Assembly (NCBI RefSeq): GCF_002086515.1
Contig: NZ_MVHH01000023.1
Location: 1-62,868, forward strand
Reading direction: 5' to 3'
Source of the DNA: Mycolicibacter arupensis
Lineage (GTDB): Bacteria; Actinomycetota; Actinomycetes; Mycobacteriales; Mycobacteriaceae
Length of the DNA: 62,868 nt
Each line of letters begins with the position of its first letter. The stretch's first letter is position 1. Under the pieces are notes generated by a model. That model was not told the DNA's origin. It worked only from the letters and a program-made list of their open reading frames with translations, and did no database searches. Below are positions 38,662-47,266 of this stretch, piece by piece. The position numbers and the translations under genes are program-made.

Positions 38662-39422
38662 GGTGCCACCTTCACGCCGAAGGCGGTGGCCAGGATGTTG
38701 ATCAGAAACAGCGCCATGAAGGCGAACACGACGGTCTCGTTGACCGCGTTGCCCACCGCGGTCGGGCCGCCACCCACCGACAGGCCTTTGTAGCAGGCGA
38801 TCAGCCCGGCTGACAGCCCGAACAACAGCGCCTTGATCAGCGAGACCACCACCTGGGGCAGCCCGGTCAACAACGTCATCCCGGAGATGAAGGCTCCCGG
38901 CGTCACGTGCTGCACGAACACCACGAACGCGTAGCTTCCGGTCAGCCCCACGACCGCGACCACGGAGTACAGCATCACCGCGACGAAAGTCGCCGCGATC
39001 ACGCGCGGAACCACCAGTGCTCGAATCGGGTTGACCCCGATCACCTTCATGGCATCGATCTCTTCTCGAATGGTGCGGGCGCCCAGATCGGCGCACATCG
39101 CGGTGGCGCCCGCCCCCGACACCACGATGGCGGTGACCACCGGCCCCACCTGGGTGACAGCGGCCAATGCGGCGCCGGCACCGGATAAGTCGGCGGCGCC
39201 GATCTCCAACAGCACGATGTTGAGCGTGAAGACGATCAGCACGGTGTAGGGAATCGACAGCATGATCGTCGGGACTATCGATACCCTTGCCACGAACCAG
39301 ATCTGGTCGATCAGCTCACGCCAGGCCCATGGGGGTCGCGCCATCGCCGCGAAGGTCTCACCGGCAAGCACCACGAAGTCACCGACCGCGACGGCAGGCT
39401 TGGACCAGGAGGGCGCGCTCAT
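38658..39422 (-). CDS. yrbEA: YrbEA-type permease subunit of the Mce transporter, first gene of the operon
   Basis: 254 aa from ATG 39422 (a GTG one codon upstream is possible). MlaE/YrbE permease: coupling-helix motif GARTIREEIDAMKVIGVNPI, helices 'LSIPYTVLIVFTLNIVLLE' and 'VAVMLYSVVAVVGLTGSYAFV', and the C-terminal signature ACYKGLSVGGGPTAVGNAVN. That last motif is closest in my memory to YrbE3A, so this could be a mce3-like operon, but the group is not settled. Heads an 11-gene unit: yrbEA-yrbEB-mceABCDEF-mas-mas-CAP-like. Confidence 0.93.
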   Translation of the reverse strand: MSAPSWSKPAVAVGDFVVLAGETFAAMARPPWAWRELIDQIWFVARVSIVPTIMLSIPYTVLIVFTLNIVLLEIGAADLSGAGAALAAVTQVGPVVTAIVVSGAGATAMCADLGARTIREEIDAMKVIGVNPIRALVVPRVIAATFVAVMLYSVVAVVGLTGSYAFVVFVQHVTPGAFISGMTLLTGLPQVVVSLIKALLFGLSAGLIACYKGLSVGGGPTAVGNAVNETVVFAFMALFLINILATAFGVKVAP

Positions 39423-39783
39423 CACTGCCTGCCTAGGACGTGCGCCAACGCCTCAGCCTGTTCGTGCACGTACGAGCCGTGCCGCCGAGGACGATTCCGC
39501 CACTTCGCCACCCGGTACGCATGTTCGTACTGATCTCCCGTGCACTCTCGCTCCCCTCCGCGTCGATTGGCCGAACAGTAGGAGTGCGCGAATTAGCTGT
39601 CAACGCGCCCAAAAGGCCTACTACCGCGCTGTTCACAGAAGACGCTGGTTGCCAGGCGCCGGCGTTTTGGCGCACGGCGATTTAATCGAACTGACCGCAA
39701 CACGCGGCCCCGACGGTGCGCTTCACCCGTGTCAGCGCCCGGTAGCGCACACTCGATGAGACCCGATCGGAAGGGAACCCGGT
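39423..39783. promoter_or_regulatory. Divergent intergenic region: mce operon and oxygenase promoters
   Basis: 361 bp without a believable gene; short overlapping frames on both strands lack ribosome sites and family-like sequence. It must hold the promoter of the mce operon (leftward) and of the oxygenase (rightward). Neither a TetR- nor a FadR-type regulator gene is adjacent, unlike mce1 and mce3 of M. tuberculosis. GGAAGGGA stands just before the oxygenase ATG. Confidence 0.5.
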
Positions 39784-40506
39784 ATGGCGACGACGGTGAC
39801 GCGCTGGCAACGGCGGGTGGACGCCGGCGATTGGAAAGCCGTCGCCACCGACCTCGACGAATATGGCGGCGCGCTGCTGCCCCGACTTCTGACCGACACC
39901 GAGGCCACGCGTCTGCGCCGCTGCTACGCCGACGACGCCCGCTTCCGCGCCACCGTCGATATGCAGCGGCACCGCTACGGCTCCGGCCAATACCGCTACT
40001 TCGCGGCGCCTGCACCCGATCCCGTCGATGACCTCAAGCAGGCGCTGTATCCGCGCCTATTGCCGATAGCCCGGGACTGGGCACAGCGGCTCGGCCGGGA
40101 ATCGCCGTGGCCGGACGACTTCGAGGAATGGTTGGACCGCTGCCACCGGGCCGGTCAGTGCAAGCCGACCGCGCTGATGCTGCGTTACGGCCCCGGCGAC
40201 TGGAATGCCTTGCATCGGGACCTGTACGGCGAGTTGGTGTTTCCGCTGCAGGTGGTGATCAATCTCAGCGACCCGGCCACCGACTACACCGGGGGTGAAT
40301 TTCTGCTCGTCGAGCAGCGCCCGCGGGCCCAGTCACGCGGCACCGCAGTGCAGTTGCCCCAAGGCCACGGCTATGTGTTCACCACCCGAGACCGGCCGAT
40401 CCGGTCCACGCGGGGCTGGTCGACGGCGCCGGTGCGCCATGGGGTCTCGCCGATCCGCTCCGGGGAGCGTTACACGCTGGGCTTGATCTTTCACGACGCC
40501 GCGTGA
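39784..40506 (+). CDS. 2-oxoglutarate/Fe(II)-dependent oxygenase
   Basis: 240 aa. The double-stranded beta-helix core carries the iron-binding facial triad: H-x-D in ALHRDLYGELVFPLQ and the distal His in PVRHGVSPIRSG, followed by the 2-oxoglutarate-binding Arg in ERYTLGLIFHD. 'LSDPATDYTGGEFLLVEQRP' is the typical turn before the metal strand. Cytosolic; substrate unknown; this bacterial group includes enzymes annotated as proline hydroxylase-like or AlkB-distant. It converges with the methyltransferase gene, the two 3' ends overlapping by 16 bp. Confidence 0.85.
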   Translation: MATTVTRWQRRVDAGDWKAVATDLDEYGGALLPRLLTDTEATRLRRCYADDARFRATVDMQRHRYGSGQYRYFAAPAPDPVDDLKQALYPRLLPIARDWAQRLGRESPWPDDFEEWLDRCHRAGQCKPTALMLRYGPGDWNALHRDLYGELVFPLQVVINLSDPATDYTGGEFLLVEQRPRAQSRGTAVQLPQGHGYVFTTRDRPIRSTRGWSTAPVRHGVSPIRSGERYTLGLIFHDAA

Positions 40507-41144
40507 GGGCTGATGGCTCTGCGGCGCAGCAGAATAATGTTGTCGATCAAAACGCCCGGTTGCCCCTCGGGTCCGGTGGCAGCGCGTTCGGCAGCGTCGA
40601 TGCGCAGCAGATCCCATTGGGCGTCGTCGATGCCCAGCCCGTCCAGAACCTCCTGGGCCGTGGCGAAGTGGTGATCGTGTGCGTGTTCGCCGGCCCACGG
40701 CGGCGCGGCACCGTGGTCCACGATCAGCAGTCGGCCATGCACGGCCACCGCCTGCGCGGCCCGGCGCAGCAGCGCCTCGCGATCCAACGGCACCGGTGAG
40801 TGCAGGAACTGCGCCGAGACCAGGTCGAAGTGTCCGGCGGGGAAGCTGGTGGACAGGTCGTGGCGCTCGAAGCGAATGCGCGGGGCAACCCCTGCCTGCT
40901 GCGCTGCGGCAGCCGCCCGCGCCAGCGCGTTACCCGAAATATCAACCGCCACCACCTGCCAGCCGTCCTGAGCCAGCCAGATGGCGTCGGCGCCTTCACC
41001 GCAGCCCAGATCGAGCGCCCGGCCCGGAGCCAGGTCGGCGGTGATCTCGGCCAGGTGCGTGTTCACGCGCCCACTCCACACCGAGTGGTCACCGCCGTAG
41101 AACTCGTCCCAGAATTCGTGCGCGTCGCGCAGGGCGTCCGTCAT
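40491..41144 (-). CDS. SAM-dependent methyltransferase (class I)
   Basis: 217 aa from ATG 41144, overlapping the upstream reductase stop by four bases (ATGA) and preceded by AAGGAAGG. Class I fold: motif I ALDLGCGEGADAIWLA, motif II VVAVDISGNAL, then FDLVSAQFLHSPVP and GRLLIVDHGA. The pattern WDEFYGGDHSVWSGRVN at the start resembles the TehB/thiopurine-type family. Substrate unknown; co-expression with a thioredoxin-reductase-like protein suggests electrophile or metalloid (e.g. tellurite, thiol) detoxification, which is inference only. Confidence 0.85.
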   Translation of the reverse strand: MTDALRDAHEFWDEFYGGDHSVWSGRVNTHLAEITADLAPGRALDLGCGEGADAIWLAQDGWQVVAVDISGNALARAAAAAQQAGVAPRIRFERHDLSTSFPAGHFDLVSAQFLHSPVPLDREALLRRAAQAVAVHGRLLIVDHGAAPPWAGEHAHDHHFATAQEVLDGLGIDDAQWDLLRIDAAERAATGPEGQPGVLIDNIILLRRRAISPHAAS

Positions 41145-42106
41145 CGATCGGCCTTCCTTTCGGTCGTCGCGACACCGGGTGGCATCGCCAATCCGTAGTC
41201 GTCGGCGGCCAGGCTCTGCACCACCGCCGCCGCGGCGCGGGATCCCGCCGCGATTGCGCCGGCCACCTGCGGCATCTCTCCGGTCAGATCCCCCGCGGCA
41301 AATACCCCGGGGATGAAGGTGCGGCACATCTGATCGACCCCGACAGGGTCTTGGGCCACGGGTCCGGGGGGCGCGATCCCCACGCCCAGCCGCTCGGCCA
41401 GGCGATCGCGTTGCCGCAAGGCCGTCGCCACCAGAAGCCCGCGCCGCGGCAACCGCCGCCCGTCGGCGAAGACGACCGCCGACAACTCGCCCTCGTGTGC
41501 CTCCAGGGCGGTCACCGGCCGCTCGTCCACCCGGACGCCGGCACTGCTCAGTCGGGTGCGATCTTCCGCGTCAAGATCGGCCGGGCCTCCGGTGAGCACC
41601 ACGATGTCCTCACTCCAACACCGCAGCAGCAGCGCCAGGTGCACGGCCCGGTCGCCATCGGCCAGCACCGCCAAGGGCAGATCCCGCACCTCCCAGCCGT
41701 GGCAGAACGGGCAGTGGAACACCGAGCGGCCCCACAATTCGGCCAGACCGGGAAGCTCCGGGGGCAGGTAGGTCATCCCGGTGGCCAGAAGCACACGGCG
41801 AGTTCCCACTTCATCACCATCGGCCAGCCGGACCAGGAAAGCTCCCTCCGCGGCAGCGATGTCGGAGACCTCACCGGTCTGGATCTGCACCCCGTAGGAC
41901 GCCAGTTCCTCCCGGCCCAGGGCGTACAGCTCGGCAGGTGGGCGACCGTCGTGGCCCAGTAGCCCGCCGATGCCGTGCGCGCTGAGATTGCTTTGTTGCG
42001 CCGCGTCGATCAGCAACGTCCTGCGGCGCGCCCGGCCCAGGACCAGGCCGGCGCTGAGCCCGGCGGCGCCGCCGCCCACCACGATGCAGTCCCAGATTTC
42101 ACTCAT
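41141..42106 (-). CDS. Thioredoxin-reductase-like FAD/NAD(P) oxidoreductase
   Basis: 321 aa from ATG 42106. FAD-binding GGGAAGLSAGL near the N terminus, redox-active CPFC (C132, C135) in 'VFHCPFCHGWEV', and the C-terminal FAD motif FAAGDLTGEMPQVAGAI. The NADPH-binding part ('PLAVLADGDRAVHLALLLR') lacks the classic GxGxxA-HRR pattern of TrxB, so this is one of the TrxB-like reductases of unknown partner. Start of a two-gene operon with the methyltransferase; a palindrome matching the XRE regulator site lies 41 bp upstream. Confidence 0.88.
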   Translation of the reverse strand: MSEIWDCIVVGGGAAGLSAGLVLGRARRRTLLIDAAQQSNLSAHGIGGLLGHDGRPPAELYALGREELASYGVQIQTGEVSDIAAAEGAFLVRLADGDEVGTRRVLLATGMTYLPPELPGLAELWGRSVFHCPFCHGWEVRDLPLAVLADGDRAVHLALLLRCWSEDIVVLTGGPADLDAEDRTRLSSAGVRVDERPVTALEAHEGELSAVVFADGRRLPRRGLLVATALRQRDRLAERLGVGIAPPGPVAQDPVGVDQMCRTFIPGVFAAGDLTGEMPQVAGAIAAGSRAAAAVVQSLAADDYGLAMPPGVATTERKADR

Positions 42107-42146
42107 GCATCGAGCTTGACGCCCGGGAGGAAAAATGGCACGAACG

Positions 42147-42163
42147 TTTGCCAAAAAGGCAAA
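42147..42163. promoter_or_regulatory. Operator candidate TTTGCC-N5-GGCAAA upstream of the reductase gene
   Basis: Perfect 6-bp inverted repeat TTTGCCAAAAAGGCAAA centred 49 bp before the reductase ATG. The same half-sites with the same 5-bp spacing occur at the start codon of the XRE-cupin regulator gene at 43537-43555, so it is probably that regulator's binding site. Confidence 0.7.
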
Positions 42164-42188
42164 TGCCCGGTGGGTCGCTCGCCCGCGC

Positions 42189-43310
42189 TCAGGCGCTGGC
42201 CACACCCCAGCCCAGCCCCCGGGAGGTCACCAGTACCAGCCCCAACGACACCGTGGCCACCACCACGAGACCTATGACAGCCACCAGCAGCGGCCGCCAA
42301 CCCGCTCGGGCGATCTGCCGAAAGTCGGTGGACAGGCCGACACCGGCGAACGTCAAGAGGAATGCCCATCTCGACACGTTCCCCAGGCTGGTCAACTGCC
42401 CCTTGTCCAGCCATCCCAGCGTCGCCACCGTAGAGACCGCCAAGAACCCCAGCACGAATTTCGGGAACTGGCGCCAGATGAATGCCGCCTTAGCCCGGTA
42501 GCCTTCCGCCACCTGGTCTGCCTGTCCGCGTGCCGACCAGTAGAGCGCGAAACCCAACACCACGAAACCGATCAGGGCGTTGCGGACGGATTTCACCAGC
42601 ACCGCGATCTTGCCGGCCTCATCAGAGAACAAGTACCCGGTGGCGGTCGTCTCCGCTGTGTTGTCCACCGACAGCCCCGCCCACAATCCGAATTCGTGGT
42701 CACTCAACCCGATCAGATGCCCCAGTGGCGGCAACACGAACAGGCCCACCGCCCCCAGAGCCAGGATGGCGGCGATCGCATAGCTGACATCAGAATTCTT
42801 TGCCCGGATCGCACCCTTGGAGGCGATGATCGCCGACACGCCGCAGATCGAGGTGCCGATGGCCAAGAGGGACCCGAGCTTTCCCGACAACCCGAAAAGA
42901 TGTGCGGCACCAAGAATGATCGCCCCGGCAATCGTCATGTCGAGAAGAATCTGAATCAGGCTGATACCGCCCAGTTTGGCGATGTCGCCGAGGACGAATC
43001 GCGATCCGAGCGCGACGATGCCGACCTTGAGCCAGAACTCGTAGGTCAGCACACCGGGAAGAAATACCCGATGCAGTCCCACGGTGTTTCTGATGACGAG
43101 CCCGATGATGATGGCCCACAGCACATATTCGATGTCGGGGAACGTCGCGTGCAGATGGTGACCCAGTGCCAGCCACCACCGCTGCGCGTACTTGCCCAGC
43201 AGTCCCACGGCAAGCAGCAAGGAGATGCCGGGCAGATAGTCCAGCGGCCGTCGGCTGGTGAAGACCGCCTCGGTCTCGGCGTGGTCGGAATCGGACTGTG
43301 TCGTGGTCAC
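42189..43310 (-). CDS. YeiH/UPF0324-family permease (putative sulfate exporter)
   Basis: 373 aa from GTG 43310. Ten or so membrane helices, e.g. '[15 protein letters not shown]', '[17 protein letters not shown]', '[21 protein letters not shown]', and the C-terminal '[20 protein letters not shown]'. Family motifs: [12 protein letters not shown] and [14 protein letters not shown]. YeiH-type proteins are linked to sulfate or sulfonate export and are often next to redox regulators; transport substrate is not shown here. It starts four bases after the stop of a 30-aa membrane peptide gene. The redox gene pair downstream on the same strand has its own operator. Confidence 0.88.
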   Translation of the reverse strand: MTTTQSDSDHAETEAVFTSRRPLDYLPGISLLLAVGLLGKYAQRWWLALGHHLHATFPDIEYVLWAIIIGLVIRNTVGLHRVFLPGVLTYEFWLKVGIVALGSRFVLGDIAKLGGISLIQILLDMTIAGAIILGAAHLFGLSGKLGSLLAIGTSICGVSAIIASKGAIRAKNSDVSYAIAAILALGAVGLFVLPPLGHLIGLSDHEFGLWAGLSVDNTAETTATGYLFSDEAGKIAVLVKSVRNALIGFVVLGFALYWSARGQADQVAEGYRAKAAFIWRQFPKFVLGFLAVSTVATLGWLDKGQLTSLGNVSRWAFLLTFAGVGLSTDFRQIARAGWRPLLVAVIGLVVVATVSLGLVLVTSRGLGWGVASA

Positions 43311-43314
43311 ATCA

Positions 43315-43407
43315 TCACCACGGGATCTTCGGGAGCACATCGGCCAAGGCCAGCGCGAGCAGCACTCCGACCACGAGGTTCGCCCATCCGTCCACGCCCA
43401 ATTTCAT
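43315..43407 (-). CDS. 30-aa single-span membrane peptide upstream of the YeiH-type permease
   Basis: Very short gene: ATG at 43407 preceded by GAGAGG, stop TGA at 43317-43315, four bases before the permease GTG. The product starts [20 protein letters not shown] and ends LPKIPW, one hydrophobic helix flanked by charged ends. An in-frame ATG at 43449 would give 44 aa but lacks a ribosome site. Spacing implies translational coupling, so it may be a subunit or stabiliser of the permease. Confidence 0.6.
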   Translation of the reverse strand: MKLGVDGWANLVVGVLLALALADVLPKIPW

Positions 43408-43536
43408 CCGCGGCCTCTCGTCGACTGGTTCGGCGCAACGGTATGACATCGGCGGATACCGACGACAGAGTTCAAATCACCGTCGGTCAAAGTACTCGCG
43501 CGCGGTTGCCCGTCCGCCTAGAGAGCTGGCAAGCTT

Positions 43537-43555
43537 GTTTGCCATGCAGGCAAAC
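43537..43555. promoter_or_regulatory. Operator candidate GTTTGCC-N5-GGCAAAC at the regulator start codon
   Basis: Perfect 7-bp inverted repeat GTTTGCCATGCAGGCAAAC; the ATG of the regulator (43544-43546) lies in its spacer. Binding here would block initiation, which suggests autorepression. Shares half-sites and spacing with 42147-42163. Confidence 0.72.
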
Positions 43556-44119
43556 TCTGACGAGGGCGGCGTGGATCTGCGGGTGCGGCGCCGCCTACGT
43601 GAACTGCGCACCCAGCAGGGGCTGACGTTGGAGGATGTGGCGACCCGCGCCCGCATCGACGTGTCGACATTGAGCAGGTTGGAGTCGGGAAAACGCCGCC
43701 TGGCGCTGGATCACCTGCCTCGGCTGGCCGAGGCATTGTCGGTCAGCACCGACGAGCTGCTGCGCGCCCCGCAGCATCAGGATCCCCGGGTACGGGGCGC
43801 CTCACACAGCCACAACGGCATCACCTTCTGGCCGCTGACCCGCAATGGACCGGCCGGGGGCCTACACGCCTTCAAGATCCGGGTCGGCATGCGCCGTCGC
43901 CGCCCCGCCGAGCTACCGGTCCATGAAGGCCACGAGTGGATGTATGTGTTGTCCGGCCGACTCCAATTGGCACTGGGCGAGGACGATTTCGTGATCGAAC
44001 CCGGTGAGGCCGTCGAGTTCTCCACCTGGACCCCGCACTGGTTCGGCGCCCTGGACGGTCCGGTTGAGGCGATCATGATCTTCGGCGCCCAGGGTGAACG
44101 CGTGCACCTGCACGGCTGA
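43544..44119 (+). CDS. XRE-family regulator with C-terminal cupin domain
   Basis: 191 aa from ATG 43544; the frame is open much further upstream but without family-like sequence. HTH at about residues 14-68 ('RLRELRTQQGLTLEDVATRA' with recognition helix DVSTLSRLESGKRRL). The C-terminal half is a cupin ('PVHEGHEWMYVLSGRLQLAL', then 'FVIEPGEAVEFSTWTPHWFG'), with the His/Glu pattern of metal- or ligand-sensing cupins. Such regulators sense small molecules and are often autoregulated, in line with the palindrome over its start. It is divergent from the YeiH operon and likely controls the reductase-methyltransferase operon. Confidence 0.9.
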   Translation: MQANSDEGGVDLRVRRRLRELRTQQGLTLEDVATRARIDVSTLSRLESGKRRLALDHLPRLAEALSVSTDELLRAPQHQDPRVRGASHSHNGITFWPLTRNGPAGGLHAFKIRVGMRRRRPAELPVHEGHEWMYVLSGRLQLALGEDDFVIEPGEAVEFSTWTPHWFGALDGPVEAIMIFGAQGERVHLHG

Positions 44120-44134
44120 CCCGTGGGCGCGCGG

Positions 44135-45223
44135 CTACAGGTATGCCGTCTGGTTCACCAAGCGCACCGCCGCCGGACCGTCACCGTAGAACTCAGCGAT
44201 GCTCAACGACGCCAGGTCCAGGTGCAACCGGTACAAGATGGTCGGGCCGGCGTCCAGTGCCAGCCGCAGCATGGTCTTGATCGGCGTCACGTGCGAGACC
44301 ACCAGCACCGTGCTGCCGCTGTGGTCGGCGACGATTCGGTCGCGTGCGCGGCACACCCGCTGCTGCACGGCATCGAAGCTCTCCCCGTCCGGCGGCTGGA
44401 TCGATGTGTCTTTCAGCCAGCGCCGGTGCAGGTCAGGATCACGCTGCGCCGCTTCGGTGAAAGTCAGGCCCTCCCAGGCGCCGAAATCGGTTTCGGTCAG
44501 ATCCTCATCGACGGCCACGTCCAAGCCCAGCAAGGTGGCCGCGGCCTGGGCGGTGTCGCGGCAACGCTGCAGTGGCGAACTGATGACCGCCGAGATACCG
44601 CCGTGCTGGGCCAGGTAGCGCGCCGCAGCATCGGCCTGGCGACGGCCGGTCTCGGTCAGCGGCGGGTTGCCGCGCCCGGAATAGCGCCGGTCCACCGCCA
44701 GCTCGGTCTGGCCGTGCCGCAGCAGCAGCATCCGAGTCGCTGATCCGGTCGCGCCGGTCCATCCGGGAGCCGAGGGAGCCGAGGCCTTCTCCACCCGCGT
44801 CGGCGCAGGCTCGTCGATGCCGGCGGCGGCGTCCATCGCCTGGTTGGCCAACCGGTCTGCGTGGGAGTTCTTCTCCCGCGGGATCCAGGTGTAGTGCACG
44901 TGGTCGAACTGCGACGCCAGCTCACGGGCCTGGCGGTGCAGGGGAATCAGGTCGGGATGCTTGACCTTCCACCGGCCCGCCATCTGTTCGACCACCAGTT
45001 TGGAATCCATGAAGACACTGACCTCGGCAGCGCCCAAGCGCACCGCCTCGGTCAACCCCGCGATCAGGCCGCGGTATTCGGCGACATTGTTGGTGGCGAT
45101 TCCGATCGCCTCGTTCGCTTCGCCCAGCAAGGAGGTTCGGTCGGCAGACCACACCACCGCCCCGTAGCCGGCTGGGCCGGGGTTTCCCCGCGAGCCGCCG
45201 TCGGCTTCGACTACGACCTTCAT
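44135..45223 (-). CDS. Bifunctional RNase HI / histidine-phosphatase-family protein (Rv2228c-like)
   Basis: 362 aa from ATG 45223. Residues 1-135 are a type I RNase H domain: catalytic acids in VEADGGSRGNPGPAG, 'ATNNVAEYRGLI', VFMDSKLVVEQM and the DRLANQAMD end. After a linker, residues about 165-362 are a phosphoglycerate-mutase-like domain: LLLRHGQTE, 'ISSPLQRCRDTAQ', and VVSHVTPIK with the second catalytic His. In M. tuberculosis Rv2228c the halves act as RNase H and acid phosphatase/alpha-ribazole phosphatase (CobC). Overlaps the Zn-ribbon gene by 4 bp. Confidence 0.95.
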   Translation of the reverse strand: MKVVVEADGGSRGNPGPAGYGAVVWSADRTSLLGEANEAIGIATNNVAEYRGLIAGLTEAVRLGAAEVSVFMDSKLVVEQMAGRWKVKHPDLIPLHRQARELASQFDHVHYTWIPREKNSHADRLANQAMDAAAGIDEPAPTRVEKASAPSAPGWTGATGSATRMLLLRHGQTELAVDRRYSGRGNPPLTETGRRQADAAARYLAQHGGISAVISSPLQRCRDTAQAAATLLGLDVAVDEDLTETDFGAWEGLTFTEAAQRDPDLHRRWLKDTSIQPPDGESFDAVQQRVCRARDRIVADHSGSTVLVVSHVTPIKTMLRLALDAGPTILYRLHLDLASLSIAEFYGDGPAAVRLVNQTAYL

Positions 45224-45954
45224 CCGAAGTTCTTGACCCGCAGCAGGATCGTGTTGCATTCCGGGCACCGCAGTACCTCTTCGGGCTCCGCTGCCGAGAT
45301 CTTCGCCAGCTGGCCGCGGTCGATCTCGATCCGGCAGGCGCCGCACTGGCCCCCGCGCAACAGCCCCGCGCCGACTCCCGCCGAGGCGCGCTGCCGCTCA
45401 TAGAGCGCCAATAGCTCGGCGTCGATCTCTGCGGCCAGTCGTTCACGGCTGCCCGAACGCTGGCCGCGGGTGGTCTCGATCTCCTCCAATGCGGTGTCGA
45501 TCGTTTCCTGCACTCGGGCGAGGTCGGCAGCCAGGCCCTGCAGCACATTGGCTTCGGCGCTGGCCTGGGTCTGCAGTTGCTCACGCTGCTCCAACAGCTC
45601 CAGCAGTGAATCCTCCAGACTCGCCTGGCGCTTCTGCAGGGTCTCCACCTCGTGCTGCAGATCGGTCACCTGCTTGGAATTGACCTGGCCGGAATCCAGC
45701 AACGCTCGGTCGCGGTCCTCACGCTGGCGCACGGCGTCGATCTCCGACTCCAAGCGCCCGGCTTGCGCGTCCAAGTCCTCCAGGGCCAGCTCCAGCGCGG
45801 CCAACCGGTCTGCGGCGGCGGTGTGCTCGGCCTGGATCCGCTCGCGCTCCTGCTGCTCGGGCAGATGCCCGACGCGGTGCGCCATCCGGGCCAGTTCGGC
45901 GTCGAGTTCCGACAGCTCCAGCAGCGAACGTTGTTGGGCTTCAGCAGCCTTCAT
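45220..45954 (-). CDS. Coiled-coil protein with C4 zinc ribbon (Rv2229c-like)
   Basis: 244 aa. Residues about 5-180 are nearly all helix with heptads (Leu/Ala/Glu/Gln rich), forming a long antiparallel coiled coil. The C terminus has four cysteines, CGAC and CPEC, in 'RGGQCGACRIEIDRG' and VLRCPECNTIL, a C4 zinc ribbon (zf-RING_7 type). The family is thought to bind nucleic acid or ribosome-associated factors. Always between NIF3 and RNase H/CobC in mycobacteria. Shares one base with the NIF3 stop and overlaps the RNase H gene. Confidence 0.92.
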   Translation of the reverse strand: MKAAEAQQRSLLELSELDAELARMAHRVGHLPEQQERERIQAEHTAAADRLAALELALEDLDAQAGRLESEIDAVRQREDRDRALLDSGQVNSKQVTDLQHEVETLQKRQASLEDSLLELLEQREQLQTQASAEANVLQGLAADLARVQETIDTALEEIETTRGQRSGSRERLAAEIDAELLALYERQRASAGVGAGLLRGGQCGACRIEIDRGQLAKISAAEPEEVLRCPECNTILLRVKNFG

Positions 45955-47084
45955 CAGCGGCCTCCTTCGAGCGCGAGATTCCAGGGATCGGTGCACAGGG
46001 TGCTGACGCGCACCGGCAGAGTCGCACCGAAGTGCGAGGTGAGTATGTCGGCGGCTTGGGCGCACCAGGGGTGTTCACTGGCCCAGTGGGCCACGTCGAC
46101 CAGCGCCATCGCGGAACGCCGGGAATGCTCGTCGGCGGGATGGTGACGCAAGTCGGCGGTGAGGTAGACCTGCGCCCCGCTGGCGGCAGCAGCGTCCAGC
46201 AGCGAGTCTCCGGCGCCACCACAGACCGCCACCCGCGAGACCTCCAGGTCGGGATCACCGCTGGCCCGCACCCCCCACGAGGTGGCCGGCAACCCCGCGG
46301 CGACGCGGGCGACGAACGCACTCAACGGCTCAGGGGCTGCCAAAGTCCCTACTCGTCCGATCCCCACTCCGGCCGGCAGCGGCTGCATCGCGACGATGTC
46401 GAATGCCGGCTCCTCGTAGGGGTGGGCGGCCAGCAGCGCCGCGTGCACGGCTCCGCGTGCCCGGGCCGGAGCCACCACTTCGACGCGATCTTCGGCAACA
46501 TGCTCGACCGCACCCGACTGCCCGATAGCCGGCGTCGCACCGTCGCCCGGCAGGAACTGGCCGATCCCTCCGACGCTCCAGCTGCACTGGGTGTAGTCAC
46601 CGATGTGGCCCGCGCCGGCCGCGAAAACGGCGGCGCGCACCGCCTCGGCGTACTCGGCCGGGGTATAGATCACCCACTTGTCGGTGTCCGCGGCGCGGGC
46701 GGCCGGCTCCAATACCGAATCCACGGTCAACCCCACGGCAGCCGCCAGCGCATCGGAGACTCCCGGCGCGGCGGAGTCGGCATTGGTGTGCGCGGTGAAC
46801 AGGGCGCGCCCGGTCCGGACCAGTCGATGTATCAGCGAGCCCTTGGGGGTGCTGGCCGCCACGGTGTCCACCCCGCGCAGCAATAGCGGATGGTGGGCCA
46901 GCAGCAATCCGCCGCCGGGAACCTCGTCGACCACCGCCGCGGTGGCGTCGACCGCGACGGTCACCGAGCTGATCACCTCGGTCGGATCACCGCAGACCAG
47001 TCCGACCGAATCCCAGGAGTGGGCCAGCCCGGGTGGGTAGGCCGCATCCAGTACGTCGATGACGTCAGCAAGCCGGGCGGTCAC
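45954..47084 (-). CDS. NIF3/DUF34-family protein (Rv2230c-like, GTP cyclohydrolase I type 2)
   Basis: 376 aa from GTG 47084, close to the 379 aa of Rv2230c; extra upstream frame is discarded. Metal-binding histidines: [16 protein letters not shown], '[14 protein letters not shown]', and the C-terminal [10 protein letters not shown] with '[14 protein letters not shown]'. A central PII/CutA-like insertion domain (about 130-240) is the long form typical of actinobacteria. Enzymatic role unresolved; often called a dinuclear-metal NIF3-like hydrolase. First gene of a three-gene operon with the Zn-ribbon and RNase H genes. Confidence 0.94.
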   Translation of the reverse strand: MTARLADVIDVLDAAYPPGLAHSWDSVGLVCGDPTEVISSVTVAVDATAAVVDEVPGGGLLLAHHPLLLRGVDTVAASTPKGSLIHRLVRTGRALFTAHTNADSAAPGVSDALAAAVGLTVDSVLEPAARAADTDKWVIYTPAEYAEAVRAAVFAAGAGHIGDYTQCSWSVGGIGQFLPGDGATPAIGQSGAVEHVAEDRVEVVAPARARGAVHAALLAAHPYEEPAFDIVAMQPLPAGVGIGRVGTLAAPEPLSAFVARVAAGLPATSWGVRASGDPDLEVSRVAVCGGAGDSLLDAAAASGAQVYLTADLRHHPADEHSRRSAMALVDVAHWASEHPWCAQAADILTSHFGATLPVRVSTLCTDPWNLALEGGR

Positions 47085-47266
47085 GCGTGCAACAGTACCC
47101 ACAGTGACTCTGCGCTCATGGCGCACTCTTCTCGAACTTCTCCGCCATAGGTGCAGAGTCAATGAGGGGCGGGTGCCACCGCCCAATCCCTGCGACCTCC
47201 CGCGCTGTCGGGGGCGACGTATATACAGTTCCGTTCAGCTTCAGGAGCGATCAGTTAGGTGCGCGT

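Noticed and set aside
39433..39685. Short overlapping frames in front of the mce operon
   Set aside because: About 80 codons on either strand without ribosome site or family-like sequence; the region is a divergent promoter.
47162..47266. Upstream extension of HsdM
   Set aside because: The added 35 residues are not HsdM-like and include Cys/Pro-rich sequence; the GTG at 47267 gives the family N terminus.
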